Assembly (NCBI GenBank): GCA_013365365.1
Contig: JABVXU010000040.1
Coordinates: 62,001-126,000 of the forward strand
Length of the DNA: 64,000 nucleotides
Source: Cruorifilaria tuberocauda
Lineage: Eukaryota; Nematoda; Chromadorea; Rhabditida; Onchocercidae
Reading direction: 5' to 3'
Shown here: positions 37,593 to 48,373 of the stretch, in pieces
How positions within the stretch are numbered: position 1 is the first letter of the stretch
Layout of the letters: each line of letters begins with the position of its first letter
Position numbers and translations under genes: made by a program
Notes under the pieces: model-generated
What the model was told of the DNA's origin: nothing
The model's database searches: none
The model's input: the letters and a program-made list of their open reading frames with translations, nothing else

Positions 37593-38079
37593 TTTTTTTT
37601 CATTTTTAATATTTTTTTCAATAACCACTTTCGCATCAGTTAACTGTATGCAGTTAAAGGAAAAGTATAAAGACTGGTTTTTATATACTACATTAGAAGA
37701 TGGAGAAATGACATGCTATATTATATCTTACCCTAAGGAAAAAAGTAAACATTATACATCTATTCGCAAGCCATATGTTATGGTTAGTTATATTAATAAA
37801 GAAGTAGATGAGGTAAGTGTTACTTCTGGCTTTCAGTATGATAAAGAACCAGTAGTTCTTGATGTAGATAAAAAAGTTAGATATGTATTACCTATAGTAC
37901 AGGGAAATTTTGCGTGGACAGAGTATACAGAAACAGATAAGGATTTAATCCTCAAAATGAAGCAAGGATTATCAATGGTAGTTAGTGGAAAAACGAAAGC
38001 AGAAATTGTTAATGATACCTACTCTCTACTTGGCTTTCAAGAAGCATATAAAAAGATGCATAATTCATGCTACAAGTAA
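37585..38079 (+). CDS. IalB-like secreted protein
   Basis: ATG 37585 gives 164 residues starting with a signal peptide (MGNFFSFLIFFSITTFASVN). The mature start, YKDWFLYTTLEDGEMTCYIISYPK, follows the pattern D-W, then a single Cys and S-x-P, seen in invasion-associated locus B (IalB) family proteins of alphaproteobacteria. A second Cys lies at the C-terminus (NSCYK). The gene overlaps the rpoH end by 8 bases, so it is probably made from the rpoH transcript. The family call rests on the motif pattern only. Confidence 0.7.
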   Translation: MGNFFSFLIFFSITTFASVNCMQLKEKYKDWFLYTTLEDGEMTCYIISYPKEKSKHYTSIRKPYVMVSYINKEVDEVSVTSGFQYDKEPVVLDVDKKVRYVLPIVQGNFAWTEYTETDKDLILKMKQGLSMVVSGKTKAEIVNDTYSLLGFQEAYKKMHNSCYK

Positions 38080-38103
38080 TAAATCATATTAATCAAACTT
38101 ATG

Positions 38104-39339
38104 TTAGAAAAATTTGTGGTTGTTTTTTATTATATCATCACAAGTGGTTATTTTTTCTTTACCTGTATCCATATCTTTGATTTTTAAGATTTTGCTATTC
38201 AATTCTTCATTACCGAAAATAATTACAGCTTTAGCGTTTGCCTGATTCGCTTTTTTCATACGGCTTTTAAGCGTTCCATTATATTCGTAGATTATATATA
38301 AGCCACTTCTACGTAATTTGCTTGCAAGTGTTGAAGCATATTCTTCAGCCTTCTTTCCTATAGGGATTAGATAAGCAGGTCTCTCCTCTTTTACGGAAAA
38401 ATTAACCAATTCCATTATACGTTCAATACCTCCAGCAAACCCTATTGCTGAAGTATATTTCTTATCTATTGAACACATCAGGTTATCATATCTTCCACCT
38501 GCAAGTACTGTTCCTTGACTACCCAATTCTTCTGTAATGAATTCAAACACTGTGTGACAGTAATAATCCAACCCACGAACTAATTTATTGTTTACAATAT
38601 ATGGTATATCAAGATCTGTTAGCCCGTTTAGTATTTGATTAAAAAAATATGAGGAATCTTCAGTATAATAATCACTGATCTTAGGTGCACCAGAGATTAT
38701 TTCTTTATCTATCTTATCCTTAGAATCTAATATTCTAAGTGGGTTTTTAATCAATCTATTTTGGCTATCTTTTGACAGGTCATTTTGAAACTTTTTAAAG
38801 TATGACACAAGAGCTTCTCTATATTTTGGTATTGTTTTACTGTCACCCAAAGAGTTAATTTCTAGCCTAAAGTTCTTATCTATAGCAAATTCAGTCAATA
38901 AGTGTTGAGCGAGTGATATCAATTCAATATCAGCTTTTGGATCTTCTACTCCAAAAACTTCGAAATTTATTTGATGGAATTGTCTTTGTCTTCCTCTCTG
39001 TGGTCTCTCATATCGAAATACAGGTCCTGTTGAAAATAATTTTATCGGAGTTTGTAGTTTTTTTTCAACCAATAACCTAACGACTGATGCAGTAAACTCA
39101 GGACGCAAAGTTATGTTCTTTCCTCCTTTGTCATTAAAAGTATACATCTCTTTATTAATGATATCTGAGCCGTTACCTAGAGTCTTTGTAAAGACTTCTG
39201 TATATTCAAATATTGGAGTTTGAACAGGTAAAAAGCCATATAAATTTGAAATTCTATTTGCTGTTTGCTCTACATACTTTAATTTATACCATTCGTCAAA
39301 TAATAGATCCTTTGTTCCTCTAACTATTTGGGTGATCAT
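38104..39339 (-). CDS. hisS: Histidyl-tRNA synthetase
   Basis: HisS charges tRNA-His. The 411-residue class II enzyme has motif 1 ([15 protein letters not shown]), motif 2 ([23 protein letters not shown]), the histidine-A box [15 protein letters not shown], and motif 3 in [14 protein letters not shown]-terminal anticodon-binding domain follows. The ATG overlaps the Nfu gene stop by 4 bases. Confidence 0.96.
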   Translation of the reverse strand: MITQIVRGTKDLLFDEWYKLKYVEQTANRISNLYGFLPVQTPIFEYTEVFTKTLGNGSDIINKEMYTFNDKGGKNITLRPEFTASVVRLLVEKKLQTPIKLFSTGPVFRYERPQRGRQRQFHQINFEVFGVEDPKADIELISLAQHLLTEFAIDKNFRLEINSLGDSKTIPKYREALVSYFKKFQNDLSKDSQNRLIKNPLRILDSKDKIDKEIISGAPKISDYYTEDSSYFFNQILNGLTDLDIPYIVNNKLVRGLDYYCHTVFEFITEELGSQGTVLAGGRYDNLMCSIDKKYTSAIGFAGGIERIMELVNFSVKEERPAYLIPIGKKAEEYASTLASKLRRSGLYIIYEYNGTLKSRMKKANQANAKAVIIFGNEELNSKILKIKDMDTGKEKITTCDDIIKNNHKFF

Positions 39340-39908
39340 AGTATAGTCTCTATACCTAGAATTTCAGGTATATGATGGAAAAGCATATTTTGTACTCCCT
39401 GCTTAAGAGTAATTGCAGCACTTGGGCACCCAGAACAAGCTCCTTGCAGCTCAACATAAACTATCCCATCTTTATAACCCCGAAATTTTATGTTACCACC
39501 ATCTTGAACAACTGCAGGTTTAATATAATTTTCCATTAATTCTTTTATCTTATTTACAATTTCCATATCATTCTCATCAAAGAATTCTTCTTTCAGCATG
39601 TCATTATCATTTATTCTTTCTCCATCTAAAGCTTTACCACCGAAAGTAAAGTGATCCATAATTGTAGTTAAAACTTCAACTTTTAATGTATTCCAATTGG
39701 CTTCATTGGATTTTGTCACTGAAATAAAATCATGACCAAAAAATACTCTTACCACGTGTTCTATTTGGAAAAGGTTTGTTGCTAATTTAGAATTTTTTAT
39801 CTCATTTGCACTTGAAAAGTCAGCAGTTTCTTTTTCATTTAAAATTGAAAATCCTGGAAGAAATTTCAGTGTATTTAGATTTGGTGTTTCTTCGATTTGA
39901 ATGAACAT
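39336..39908 (-). CDS. Nfu-type iron-sulfur cluster scaffold/carrier
   Basis: ATG 39908 gives the canonical start [19 protein letters not shown] of mitochondrial/alphaproteobacterial NFU1. The frame extends four codons further upstream. The N-terminal Nfu domain covers residues 1-87 and the C-terminal NifU-like domain about 115-190. The Fe-S site is Cys158-Ser-Gly-Cys161 in [15 protein letters not shown]. It delivers 4Fe-4S clusters. hisS overlaps its end by 4 bases. Confidence 0.94.
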   Translation of the reverse strand: MFIQIEETPNLNTLKFLPGFSILNEKETADFSSANEIKNSKLATNLFQIEHVVRVFFGHDFISVTKSNEANWNTLKVEVLTTIMDHFTFGGKALDGERINDNDMLKEEFFDENDMEIVNKIKELMENYIKPAVVQDGGNIKFRGYKDGIVYVELQGACSGCPSAAITLKQGVQNMLFHHIPEILGIETIL

Positions 39909-39952
39909 GTTGATTACCATAAGGATTATAACTGTTACTATTTAATCATAAA

Positions 39953-40068
39953 ATGATGAAAAGTATACACTGGTTCATATTTTTTTAGCGTTAATAGTAG
40001 CGATATTTATAAGCCTAGTATTATTGTATTTTTTCTTCTTAATGAGAAAGGGTAGTAAGCTTTGCTAA
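39953..40068 (+). pseudogene. Small membrane protein gene interrupted at a T tract
   Basis: ATG 39953/39956 opens MKSIHWFIFF and stops at 39986-39988, within a run of seven T (39980-39986). In the next frame the reading continues LALIVAIFISLVLLYFFFLM and then RKGSKLC to TAA at 40066. One extra T in the run would join them into a single-pass membrane protein of about 37 residues with a basic end. The gap 40069-40396 holds nothing recognisable. Either the gene is freshly broken, or slippage at the T tract restores it. Confidence 0.45.
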
Positions 40069-40396
40069 AAATTCTATTTTTTAGATTTTTAGATAAATTC
40101 AATAATAGCAAAAATTTGCTGGGAATAAGACTGATAATAATCTGTCTATAGATATGAGGCACTAAAAATGTTGGAATAAGCAATTGACTTAGGGAAATAA
40201 GGTTAATAAAGCTTATCAAAATTTATTTAAGTTAATCTATTTAGGCAAAGAAAGTAAGTTACTCAATGTACAAGTGAGACATAGCTGGTTAGGTTACTGA
40301 GGGAATAGTGATTATTTTAGCATCATTTGAATTCATGAAAACTTTTGAACTATAAAAGCGTTTTTATAACTAGGTGGTTATGCAACTAACCAGCAA

Positions 40397-41794
40397 TTAC
40401 TTACCAATTGGATAATCACCAGTGAAGCAAGCATCACAATATTGAGGAATTATGTTATTACGCTTCTCTTTCTTAACAGCTTGATATAGGCCATCAATAC
40501 TTAAGAAGGTTAAGCTATTTACTCCTATGCTTGCCTCTATTTCCTTTATAGATTGGTTTGCAGCGATTAAATCCTTGCGTTCTGGAGTATCGATTCCGTA
40601 AAAGCAAGAATACTTAATTGGTGGGCTTGAAATTTTAAGGTGGATTTCTTTTACTCCTGCATCTTTTAGCATGACTATTATATTTCTAAGTGTGCTACCA
40701 CGTACAATACTATCATCTATTAGAACTATATTTTTACCATTTAAGATATATTTATTAGCGTTAAATTTCAATTTTATCTTGACTTTACGTATTTCAGCAG
40801 TTGGTTGTATAAAGGTCCTTCCTATATAGTGATTGCGGATTATTCCAAATTCCATAGGCAAAGCTGAATGCTTTGAATACCCAATAGCTACAGGTGTCCC
40901 AGAATCAGGTATTGGTACGATCATATCAACGTTATTTTTTGGTGGACTTTCATCTGCAAGAGTTTTTCCTATTTCTTTTCTTATATTATATATAGACTGA
41001 CCATCCATTATACTGTCTGACCGTGAAAAATAAACATATTCAAAAATACAAAAACTTGATTTTTGCTGTGAGAAAGGAAATACTGAAGCTAGATTGCCAT
41101 TCCGATCAAGAGTGACTAGCTCACCTGGTTCTATTTCTCTCACAAATTTTGCGTTTAATATATCAAAAGCACAAGTCTCAGACGCAAGTACGTAAGAACC
41201 ATTTAACTTTCCCGAAACAAGAGGCCTGATTCCTGCTGGGTCTCGTACTCCAATGACCACTTCTTGGTTGATTGCTACAAAAGAATAAGCACCTTGTATT
41301 TGTTTTAACGCATATATGAAACTCTCTAGAAAACTGTTTTTTGTATTAATTTCTACTAAACGTACTACTACTTCTGTGTCAATCCTTGACTGAAAAACAC
41401 ATCCTTGTTTGATTAGTTGCTTGCGTATTGAAGAAATTTTGATTAGATTACCATTATGTGCTATGGCAAAATCTCCAAACTTGCTGCTTTTGCCAAGCAT
41501 AGGCTGTGCTCCAAGTTTACTGCCGCTTGTTGAATACCGAACATGACCTATTGCATAGTCTCCAGGTAGAGATTTTTTTATTTTGCTTGTTTTATCAAGT
41601 ATACTGCTTACTTCACCTTGGAAATGATAAGAATGCAACTTACCATTGCTGCTTGTTGTTATACCAAAAGACTCCTGTCCTCTGTGCTGCAAAGCATGAA
41701 GACCTAGTATGGAGTCGAAGGCAGCATTCTTATTTAAGCTTGTTCCAAATACCCCGCACTCCTCATGTATTTCATCAAGCATAAAAATCATCAA
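40397..41794 (-). CDS. purF: Amidophosphoribosyltransferase PurF
   Basis: PurF makes phosphoribosylamine from PRPP and glutamine, the first step of purine synthesis. The nucleophile Cys follows a short propeptide (MLDEIHEE-CGVFG), which is normally removed. The glutaminase domain has HALQHRGQESFG and HNGNL. The phosphoribosyltransferase domain has PIPDSGTPVAIGYS and the PRPP loop VLIDDSIVRGSTL. ATGs at 41794, 41791 and 41782 are possible. The last gives the shortest propeptide, as in other PurF proteins. Confidence 0.95.
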   Translation of the reverse strand: MMIFMLDEIHEECGVFGTSLNKNAAFDSILGLHALQHRGQESFGITTSSNGKLHSYHFQGEVSSILDKTSKIKKSLPGDYAIGHVRYSTSGSKLGAQPMLGKSSKFGDFAIAHNGNLIKISSIRKQLIKQGCVFQSRIDTEVVVRLVEINTKNSFLESFIYALKQIQGAYSFVAINQEVVIGVRDPAGIRPLVSGKLNGSYVLASETCAFDILNAKFVREIEPGELVTLDRNGNLASVFPFSQQKSSFCIFEYVYFSRSDSIMDGQSIYNIRKEIGKTLADESPPKNNVDMIVPIPDSGTPVAIGYSKHSALPMEFGIIRNHYIGRTFIQPTAEIRKVKIKLKFNANKYILNGKNIVLIDDSIVRGSTLRNIIVMLKDAGVKEIHLKISSPPIKYSCFYGIDTPERKDLIAANQSIKEIEASIGVNSLTFLSIDGLYQAVKKEKRNNIIPQYCDACFTGDYPIGK

Positions 41795-42527
41795 GTAAAT
41801 TTTAATTTTACTTTAGAGTAGGTAAAGTACAAGTATTTTATTCTTTATTAATAGAGAGTTTTTTACAGTAATTTTGACAAGAACTTATGAGAAGATCTGT
41901 TGCATTTTGACGAAAAACTTATAGAAAAACGTAACTGTAAAATTTTTGGTGAAGTGAAAAAGAGCCTTAATGAAAAAGTAAGTTATACAAGAGATCTAAT
42001 TTCATACAAAACTCAATGTAAATTAAAGAAGAGTACTTATAGTAAAAAAATTTAAGCAAGCTTGTAACTTATTCAATTTATTTTATGGAATGTCAACTCT
42101 AGTAAAGATCTATGATAAGCTTTTTATGATCATTAGAAACGAAAGGCTTATAGCATATAAATAGAAGTTTAGTTATCTACTAATGTTTTGAACTTTTTTA
42201 GCGAAGCTTTTATCTTGATAAATCTCTCCTCAAAAGCCTCAGTTAAGTCAATCTCTTCTAAACTGTGCTTTTTGGTAGTTACAACATTTTAGAATTTTTA
42301 TATTTTCATAACTAAAACTTATGTTTATCTAGCATAGCTTAGAATAATATATTTTATAATAATCTTTCTGAGCCTTAAAGTAGAAAATAAGATCATATGT
42401 AAAATTCCTACTTCATCAATTTATATCTTATTTCACTTGGTAAAGTTCTTTAAGTAACCAATATTAAACACTGAGGTGTGATAAGATACGCTATAAATAC
42501 AAGTGTCATCTCATGGATTTGCTAATT
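41795..42527. other. 733-base gap with decayed coding pieces
   Basis: A 54-codon open stretch without a clear start lies on plus at 41891-42055 (FDEKLIEKRNCKIFGEVKKS). On minus, a protein-like 40-codon end lies at 42169-42288. Closer to addB, a minus-strand piece reads MTLVFIAYLITPQCLIL before stops. Together these indicate one or two decayed genes. Confidence 0.45.
42169..42288 (-). pseudogene. C-terminal remnant of an unknown protein
   Basis: The minus strand is open for 40 codons and reads HSLEEIDLTEAFEERFIKIK and then ASLKKFKTLVDN to a TAA at 42169. The amphipathic, charge-balanced pattern looks like a real helical C-terminus. There is no start codon, and stops precede it in the same frame. 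The family is unknown. Confidence 0.35.
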
Positions 42528-45218
42528 TTATAACCACTCTCCTATCCTTTCTAGCTGTTTATAGCTGTTAAATCTTAGGAATTTATCTAGATATGGAGAA
42601 GCAATAAAAGGAGTAGTTTCCTTTAAGTAATTAGACAGAAAATGTGGTAGATTATCTTGAAATTCTTGCATTCTTAGCCTAAAATCTTTCAGAGCTATGA
42701 CTTTTACTTTATCGTAATCAATTTTCCAATAGGCAAGCTCTGAAACTCTTTTTTTGATTGAGTGTTCTACTGCTAATGCTTGTAAAATTAATTGTGGAGA
42801 AAAACCTGAAATAACTTCTTTATTGAGAGGAGTCGAACCAAGCTTATAGTCTACAATTACTACTTGTCCACTTGGTAGGTATTCGACTCGGTCACATTTC
42901 GCTGTGAGTAAAGTTAATTTTGTCATCCAAGTAACATAACCATTGTTGTGTACTGGAATATGTAGTATTGGGTAGGAAAAGATCTTTTCTAACTGGGTGT
43001 GAGTGTTTCTAGCCTTGTCAAATTCAACAAAAGATTTAATTATTCTTTGCATCCTTACCCACCACATACTTGAAAAATTGAACTGGCTAGTTGAGAATAC
43101 TTTGCGTGCAATACTCATTGGTGACTTTCTTTCATACAAGTATCTCTCGAGTACACTATGCACCATAGTGCCAAACTCTAATATTGACGGCTTAAAATTT
43201 AAGTCTCTTAATTGCCTAAGGTTCAGTATATATTCAACATAGAATGAATAAGGGTTACGGATTAATTTTTCTACTGCACTGCAGGATATCACTTGCATTT
43301 TTTCTTCTCTAACTTTAGCTTGAGGTTTTGGCATAGGCTGAGTACATGGAACAACACACTTAGGTGTATTCAATGTTCTTAACCAATCAAGATAAAGATG
43401 CTTTTTTTCTTGTGAAAGAATTTCCAGACGGCTCAATATGGTTGGCTTCCTACCTCTTAGCAATCTTGTGATATAAACTTTGCTTGCACCAAGTAAGTTT
43501 CGTATAGTATACAAAAAATATCCATGCTCTTCTTGTATAGAAGGGAGATTGAATTTTTTTCTTATCAGTGCATTTAAAAATGAATTTTGGAAATTTGGTA
43601 TATCATAAAACCCAGCGAGTATTACAACTTTATTATGGTATAAACTGAATCTATCTAAATTACTTTCTGTAGAGGAGAAGAACTCTTTCTTTAAAAATAA
43701 CATTAAAATTTTCTCATATAACTCTAAGGAGCATTTAATTGCTACTTCCTTGCATGCATTCAAAAAGTCATAAATAAAATTGCCTATTCTATTGTCAAGA
43801 TATGAAAAATTTATATTAGAAAACATTTCAATGCACTGCAAATGAGCTATTGCTATATCATAAATAGAGTAATTTATAACGCTGATTAGCAGATTAAATG
43901 TAGCTTTTAATTTATTGATGATAAATAACATATCCACTTTGTATTTTAGATTTTCATGGTTATTAATGGTATTTACTATATCTTGTATGCTATTTGTATT
44001 GAAACTGCGTAATATTTTTATTTCAAACTCAGACAAAATCTGAGTATATTTTTCCTGTTGGTAACCAAAAGTTACTAGCTTATGTTTAAGAAATGCAAGC
44101 AGTGCTATACTGTCCCAATTTGAAGTTAAGATTTTGATGCTGTGAAGTAGAAGCATTACATAAGAGTAATTTTCTGATCTTGTTCTTGATAAAGAGGACA
44201 TACGGGTTGCAAGTGATTTATCAAGAATAACCAAAGACACGTTTTCGTAACCTTCATTTTCCATAATCAACGATATTACTTGTGCTTCTTCTTCTCTTGA
44301 ACCACATGTGATGACTTCAATGTTTTTAATGTGTCCACTACCAACTTTGCTAAGATCAGCGGTTGTATCAAAGATATAATCTATATATTTCATATTTGTT
44401 TGGTTGTAGGTTTTGTCTTTATGTGCTAGAGTGAAGCTAGTGTTGGCTTTTTCCAAAGAAGAAACATATCTTCTGTCTACATTTAAATAGTCTAGTATGT
44501 CTTTCATGACATATTGATAGTGTATTTTGTCAAGCAACTTCCAATCTTTCTCTTTAATTTTTAAATTAAGGTTAGGTAAGATTATCTTTCCAAGTGGCAG
44601 GTCATATATGTTTTTGATCAATAACTTGTAGGTTTTACCCTTTCCAATCCCGACAAGAATTACATGTTGATCTTCTTTCAAAGAAGCAATCATATTTTTT
44701 ATGTAATCACTCTTATGTTTTAACGTATCTACTGCTCCAAGATTTTTTAGAGTCTTATTCCAGGTTTCAATAAGTGAGTTTATGAAGATCTCTGTTTTCC
44801 TTGAGTGCCCATTGAATTGGTAACAATCCATTGTTTGGATAGTTTGGACATTATCAAGCAATGATGGCAGAATATATGCTAAATCAATGGGAAAGTTATC
44901 ATTACTTTTTTTATTCCACTCCAGTATGAATCTAATCAATAAAAGTATTCTTTTTGTTGAGTTAATAACTCCAATTTTATCAAGATTTGATATTAAATCT
45001 TCCTCATTTAGGTTTTCAAGTGAAAGTACGTTTGGTAAAACCACACATTTTTTAGCACTGTGGCTTTTAAATGCACTAAGAAACGCTATGATGTCTCTTT
45101 TACAGGGTAGTATAATTTTTATTTCAGAAATTTTTTCTCTTTCATATTCAGAAAATATATGCTGAACTAGCATATCAAAGAAATTTTCACATACGTCAAT
45201 GGTAAAAATTTTTTTCAT
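42528..45218 (-). CDS. addB: AddB-like subunit of the AddAB helicase-nuclease
   Basis: AddAB processes double-strand DNA ends for RecA recombination. The 896-residue protein has the C-terminal PD-(D/E)XK nuclease: FGTMVHSVLERYLYERK, then VEYLPSGQVVIVDYKLGS with the catalytic Asp and Lys, then FSPQLILQALAVE. The central part, DRFSLYHNKVVILAGFYD, fits alphaproteobacterial AddB. A canonical Walker A was not seen, as is usual for alphaproteobacterial AddB. AddA is not in the window. It is divergent from purL. Confidence 0.88.
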   Translation of the reverse strand: MKKIFTIDVCENFFDMLVQHIFSEYEREKISEIKIILPCKRDIIAFLSAFKSHSAKKCVVLPNVLSLENLNEEDLISNLDKIGVINSTKRILLLIRFILEWNKKSNDNFPIDLAYILPSLLDNVQTIQTMDCYQFNGHSRKTEIFINSLIETWNKTLKNLGAVDTLKHKSDYIKNMIASLKEDQHVILVGIGKGKTYKLLIKNIYDLPLGKIILPNLNLKIKEKDWKLLDKIHYQYVMKDILDYLNVDRRYVSSLEKANTSFTLAHKDKTYNQTNMKYIDYIFDTTADLSKVGSGHIKNIEVITCGSREEEAQVISLIMENEGYENVSLVILDKSLATRMSSLSRTRSENYSYVMLLLHSIKILTSNWDSIALLAFLKHKLVTFGYQQEKYTQILSEFEIKILRSFNTNSIQDIVNTINNHENLKYKVDMLFIINKLKATFNLLISVINYSIYDIAIAHLQCIEMFSNINFSYLDNRIGNFIYDFLNACKEVAIKCSLELYEKILMLFLKKEFFSSTESNLDRFSLYHNKVVILAGFYDIPNFQNSFLNALIRKKFNLPSIQEEHGYFLYTIRNLLGASKVYITRLLRGRKPTILSRLEILSQEKKHLYLDWLRTLNTPKCVVPCTQPMPKPQAKVREEKMQVISCSAVEKLIRNPYSFYVEYILNLRQLRDLNFKPSILEFGTMVHSVLERYLYERKSPMSIARKVFSTSQFNFSSMWWVRMQRIIKSFVEFDKARNTHTQLEKIFSYPILHIPVHNNGYVTWMTKLTLLTAKCDRVEYLPSGQVVIVDYKLGSTPLNKEVISGFSPQLILQALAVEHSIKKRVSELAYWKIDYDKVKVIALKDFRLRMQEFQDNLPHFLSNYLKETTPFIASPYLDKFLRFNSYKQLERIGEWL

Positions 45219-45313
45219 CGAAGGACTAATTAAGATATTTATTGTATAGTAAAATATAAGTGTATTTGAAGCTTATTGTGTTATTATATATTAAAACTTT
45301 TTAGTGTCATATA

Positions 45314-48300
45314 GTGAATATCAGAGTAGAAGTTTTAAACAAATATAAACAATCTAGCTACAGGTGTATGGTCAACGTTTACTTGATCTACGTGAGTAAG
45401 GTATTGCCATTGAAGCTGTATGAGGAGATTTGTAGGTTATTTTGCAATAGAGTCATACAAGAATACCGTTATTACCTTTATGACGATGGCTTTGAAAAGA
45501 CTCGATATGACTTTATAGATATGCAAGCTAGTTGGGGATTAGAGATAAGCTTCTTACCTGGCATGACCGACAATGTAGGTAATACAGCAAAACAAATTGT
45601 TAGGGAATATTTAGCAAGTAAAGACCCTATTTATGAAGATATTTATGTCAAAGCAAAAAGCTCTAAATTGATTTTAGGTAAAGGAAACGCACCAGAGAAA
45701 AGCAGTATAAAACAAGAGTTTAACCCTATCACTGAGTATTGTACACTTGTTTATAAGGAAAATGGAAATTTTCGTTGGGAATACTATGGAAGGTTAGATG
45801 CTTACTCTGACATTATTCCAGTGCACGCTACTGGAATTTGTAAGTCTAAGTTTCTAGGTGATAGAATGACAATGGAAAAAATGAATGTGTATGATAATGT
45901 ATCTAAGCTTGTTAATTTAAACCTAAGTAACCAAGAACTCAAGAAGATTAGTAAAAATGGAATTTATGGTAATGGCCCTTTAGGGCTTTCTCTTACAGCA
46001 ATGAAAACAATAAGGAATCACTTTAAGAAACTTGACAGAAACCCATATGATATTGAACTTGAGTCTATTGCACAAACTTGGTCTGAACATTGTAAGCATA
46101 ATATCTTTTGCTCTCCTATTGGTGAAATAAAAGATGGCTTATATTCACATTATATCAAGCGCGCAACACATGAGATAAATTCTAAAATATGTGTATCAGT
46201 TTTCTCTGACAATGCAGGAGGTGTAATATTTGATGAAGATTATTTGATTGTAGATAAAGTTGAAACACATAACAGTCCTTCAGCGCTTGATCCATTTAGT
46301 GGAGCGATGACTGGAGTACTCGGTGTTAATCGTGATATAATAGGTTTTGGCAAGGGTGCAGAGCCTATAATGAATACTTATTATTTTTGTTTTGCAAAAG
46401 AAATAAAAGGAAGGTTTTACAGAGATAAGGAATGTACTAACGAGATTTTACCACCTAAATATGTAATGAAAGAAGTCATTCGTGGTGTTAATGTTGCCGG
46501 TAATTGTTCTGGTATTCCAACACAACTCGGATCAGTGTATTTCGACGATAGGTTTTGTGGTAAGCCATTAGTCTTTGTTGGAAGTGTTGGAATTATTCCA
46601 CGCAATATAAATAACATGCCTGCGCATATTAAAAGACCTGAAAACGGTGATAAAATAGTAATTATCGGTGGAAGGGTTGGAAGAGATGGAATCCACGGAG
46701 CGACATTCTCTTCAGAAGCACTATCGAGGAAAAGTCTCTCTACAGTTGTACAAATTGGGGATCCTATTACACAAAAAAAGTTATCTAACGCCGTGATAGA
46801 AGCAAGGGGTCTTGGTCTCTATAATGCGATAACAGATAATGGAGCTGGTGGTCTTTCATCATCTATTGGAGAAATGGGAAGAAATGGGTTCAAAGTTGAT
46901 TTAAGTAAAGTTCTGCTTAAGAAGGATAATATGGCCCCATGGGAAGTATGGATATCTGAATCACAAGAGAGAATGACATTAGCAGTACCAGAAAAAAATA
47001 TCACTTCATTTAGGGAGGTCATGAAAAAACATGATGTAGAAGTTAGTGTGATTGGAGAATTTAACAATAGTGGTAAAGCTGTTGTTGAATGTCCTGAAGG
47101 AGTGATAATGGATATAGAAACTGAATTTCTACATAATGGTAATCCCAAAATTCATTTACAGGTAAAGAGTCCATGTTATGCAAGGACTGTATCTGAGCTC
47201 TTAAGTGAAAACGTGCATAGTAGGTCTAAGCATAGAATAGGTTTCAAGCACTTGGATGATGCCATTTACATTTCACGTTCTGAAATAGCAACAAACTTTT
47301 CTTCTCTAGAAATTGAACTAAAAGAAATGTTGAGTAGACCAAACATATGCAGCAAAGAGTTTATAGTAGTACAATACGACCATGAAGTTCAGGGTTCTTC
47401 TGTATTGAAGCCGCTGCAGGGTAAGGGAAGAGTATGTAGTGAAGTTATTGTCTCAAGACCAGTCCTGTCCTCAAAGAAAGGAATTATAAAGTCGCAGGGA
47501 TTCGGTTCTAGCTATGGGGAAATTGATACTTATCATATGGCAGCATGTGCGATTGATACTGCTATACGTAACTGTGTATCTGCTGGAGGTAGTATGAATC
47601 ATCTAGCGTTGCTTGATAATTTTTGTTGGTGTGATGCTTATAATCCAGAAAGACTATGGCAACTTAAGAGAGCTGCGGAAGCTTGTTACGACTTTGCAAC
47701 TGCATTTAAAATTCCATTCATATCTGGAAAAGACAGTATGTTTAACGACTTTAAGGGATACGATGAAAATGGAAAGCAAGTGATGATTTCTGCACCACCA
47801 TCATTACTCATTTCAGCAATTGGAGTTATAGAAAATGTTGAGAATGTGGTATCTCTTGATACAAAAATTCCAGGAGATTTGATATATGTTCTCGGTATAA
47901 CCTATGATGAGCTTGGTAAGTCTGAATATCAGTTATACAGCGGGATAAGTAATAATAGTGTACCAAAGGTTGATGCAAAAAACGCCAAAAAATTGTATGA
48001 ACGTTATAACCTTGCAATAAAAGATGATATAATTGTTTCTTCAATTGCATTAAGCTTAGGAGGATTAGCTGTTGCTCTAACAAAATCACTAATTGCAGGA
48101 GACCTAGGTGCTGAAATTGATCTTTCACTAGTACCAATGGGAGAAGTCCAGAACATGGATCTAATAAATAAGATAATAATGTTTTCTGAATCACAAAGTA
48201 GGATTTTAATCACTATAGCACCACAAAATCAGCAGAGGTTTGAAGAGTTGTTTAAGGGTATAGTTTTTTCATGTATCGGAAAAGTGACAGAGAAAAAGGT

Positions 48301-48373
48301 TCTCAATATAAAAGATATCTTAGAGGTAAGTCTAGAAGACTTAAAGAATAGTTATTGTAGTATGTTAATATAG
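45314..48373 (+). CDS. purL: Phosphoribosylformylglycinamidine synthase, PurS-PurL type
   Basis: PurL converts FGAR to FGAM with ATP and ammonia in purine synthesis. The 1019-residue protein is longer than small PurL (about 740). Its N-terminal 200 residues include a PurS-like duplicated fold. The catalytic core contains WSEHCKHNIF, VDKVETHNSPSALDPFSGAMTG split over two blocks, NVAGNCSGIPTQLG, DNGAGGLSSSIGEMG and GKDSMFNDF. There is no glutaminase (PurQ) domain at the C-terminus, so PurQ must be separate. The start is GTG 45314. Confidence 0.94.
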   Translation: MNIRVEVLNKYKQSSYRCMVNVYLIYVSKVLPLKLYEEICRLFCNRVIQEYRYYLYDDGFEKTRYDFIDMQASWGLEISFLPGMTDNVGNTAKQIVREYLASKDPIYEDIYVKAKSSKLILGKGNAPEKSSIKQEFNPITEYCTLVYKENGNFRWEYYGRLDAYSDIIPVHATGICKSKFLGDRMTMEKMNVYDNVSKLVNLNLSNQELKKISKNGIYGNGPLGLSLTAMKTIRNHFKKLDRNPYDIELESIAQTWSEHCKHNIFCSPIGEIKDGLYSHYIKRATHEINSKICVSVFSDNAGGVIFDEDYLIVDKVETHNSPSALDPFSGAMTGVLGVNRDIIGFGKGAEPIMNTYYFCFAKEIKGRFYRDKECTNEILPPKYVMKEVIRGVNVAGNCSGIPTQLGSVYFDDRFCGKPLVFVGSVGIIPRNINNMPAHIKRPENGDKIVIIGGRVGRDGIHGATFSSEALSRKSLSTVVQIGDPITQKKLSNAVIEARGLGLYNAITDNGAGGLSSSIGEMGRNGFKVDLSKVLLKKDNMAPWEVWISESQERMTLAVPEKNITSFREVMKKHDVEVSVIGEFNNSGKAVVECPEGVIMDIETEFLHNGNPKIHLQVKSPCYARTVSELLSENVHSRSKHRIGFKHLDDAIYISRSEIATNFSSLEIELKEMLSRPNICSKEFIVVQYDHEVQGSSVLKPLQGKGRVCSEVIVSRPVLSSKKGIIKSQGFGSSYGEIDTYHMAACAIDTAIRNCVSAGGSMNHLALLDNFCWCDAYNPERLWQLKRAAEACYDFATAFKIPFISGKDSMFNDFKGYDENGKQVMISAPPSLLISAIGVIENVENVVSLDTKIPGDLIYVLGITYDELGKSEYQLYSGISNNSVPKVDAKNAKKLYERYNLAIKDDIIVSSIALSLGGLAVALTKSLIAGDLGAEIDLSLVPMGEVQNMDLINKIIMFSESQSRILITIAPQNQQRFEELFKGIVFSCIGKVTEKKVLNIKDILEVSLEDLKNSYCSMLI

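Noticed and set aside
40007..40219. 70-codon minus-strand frame upstream of purF
   Set aside because: No ribosome site and no family features; it overlaps the plus-strand membrane-helix remnant.
47826..48213. Frames of 122 and 69 codons opposite purL
   Set aside because: Shadows of the conserved purL coding frame.
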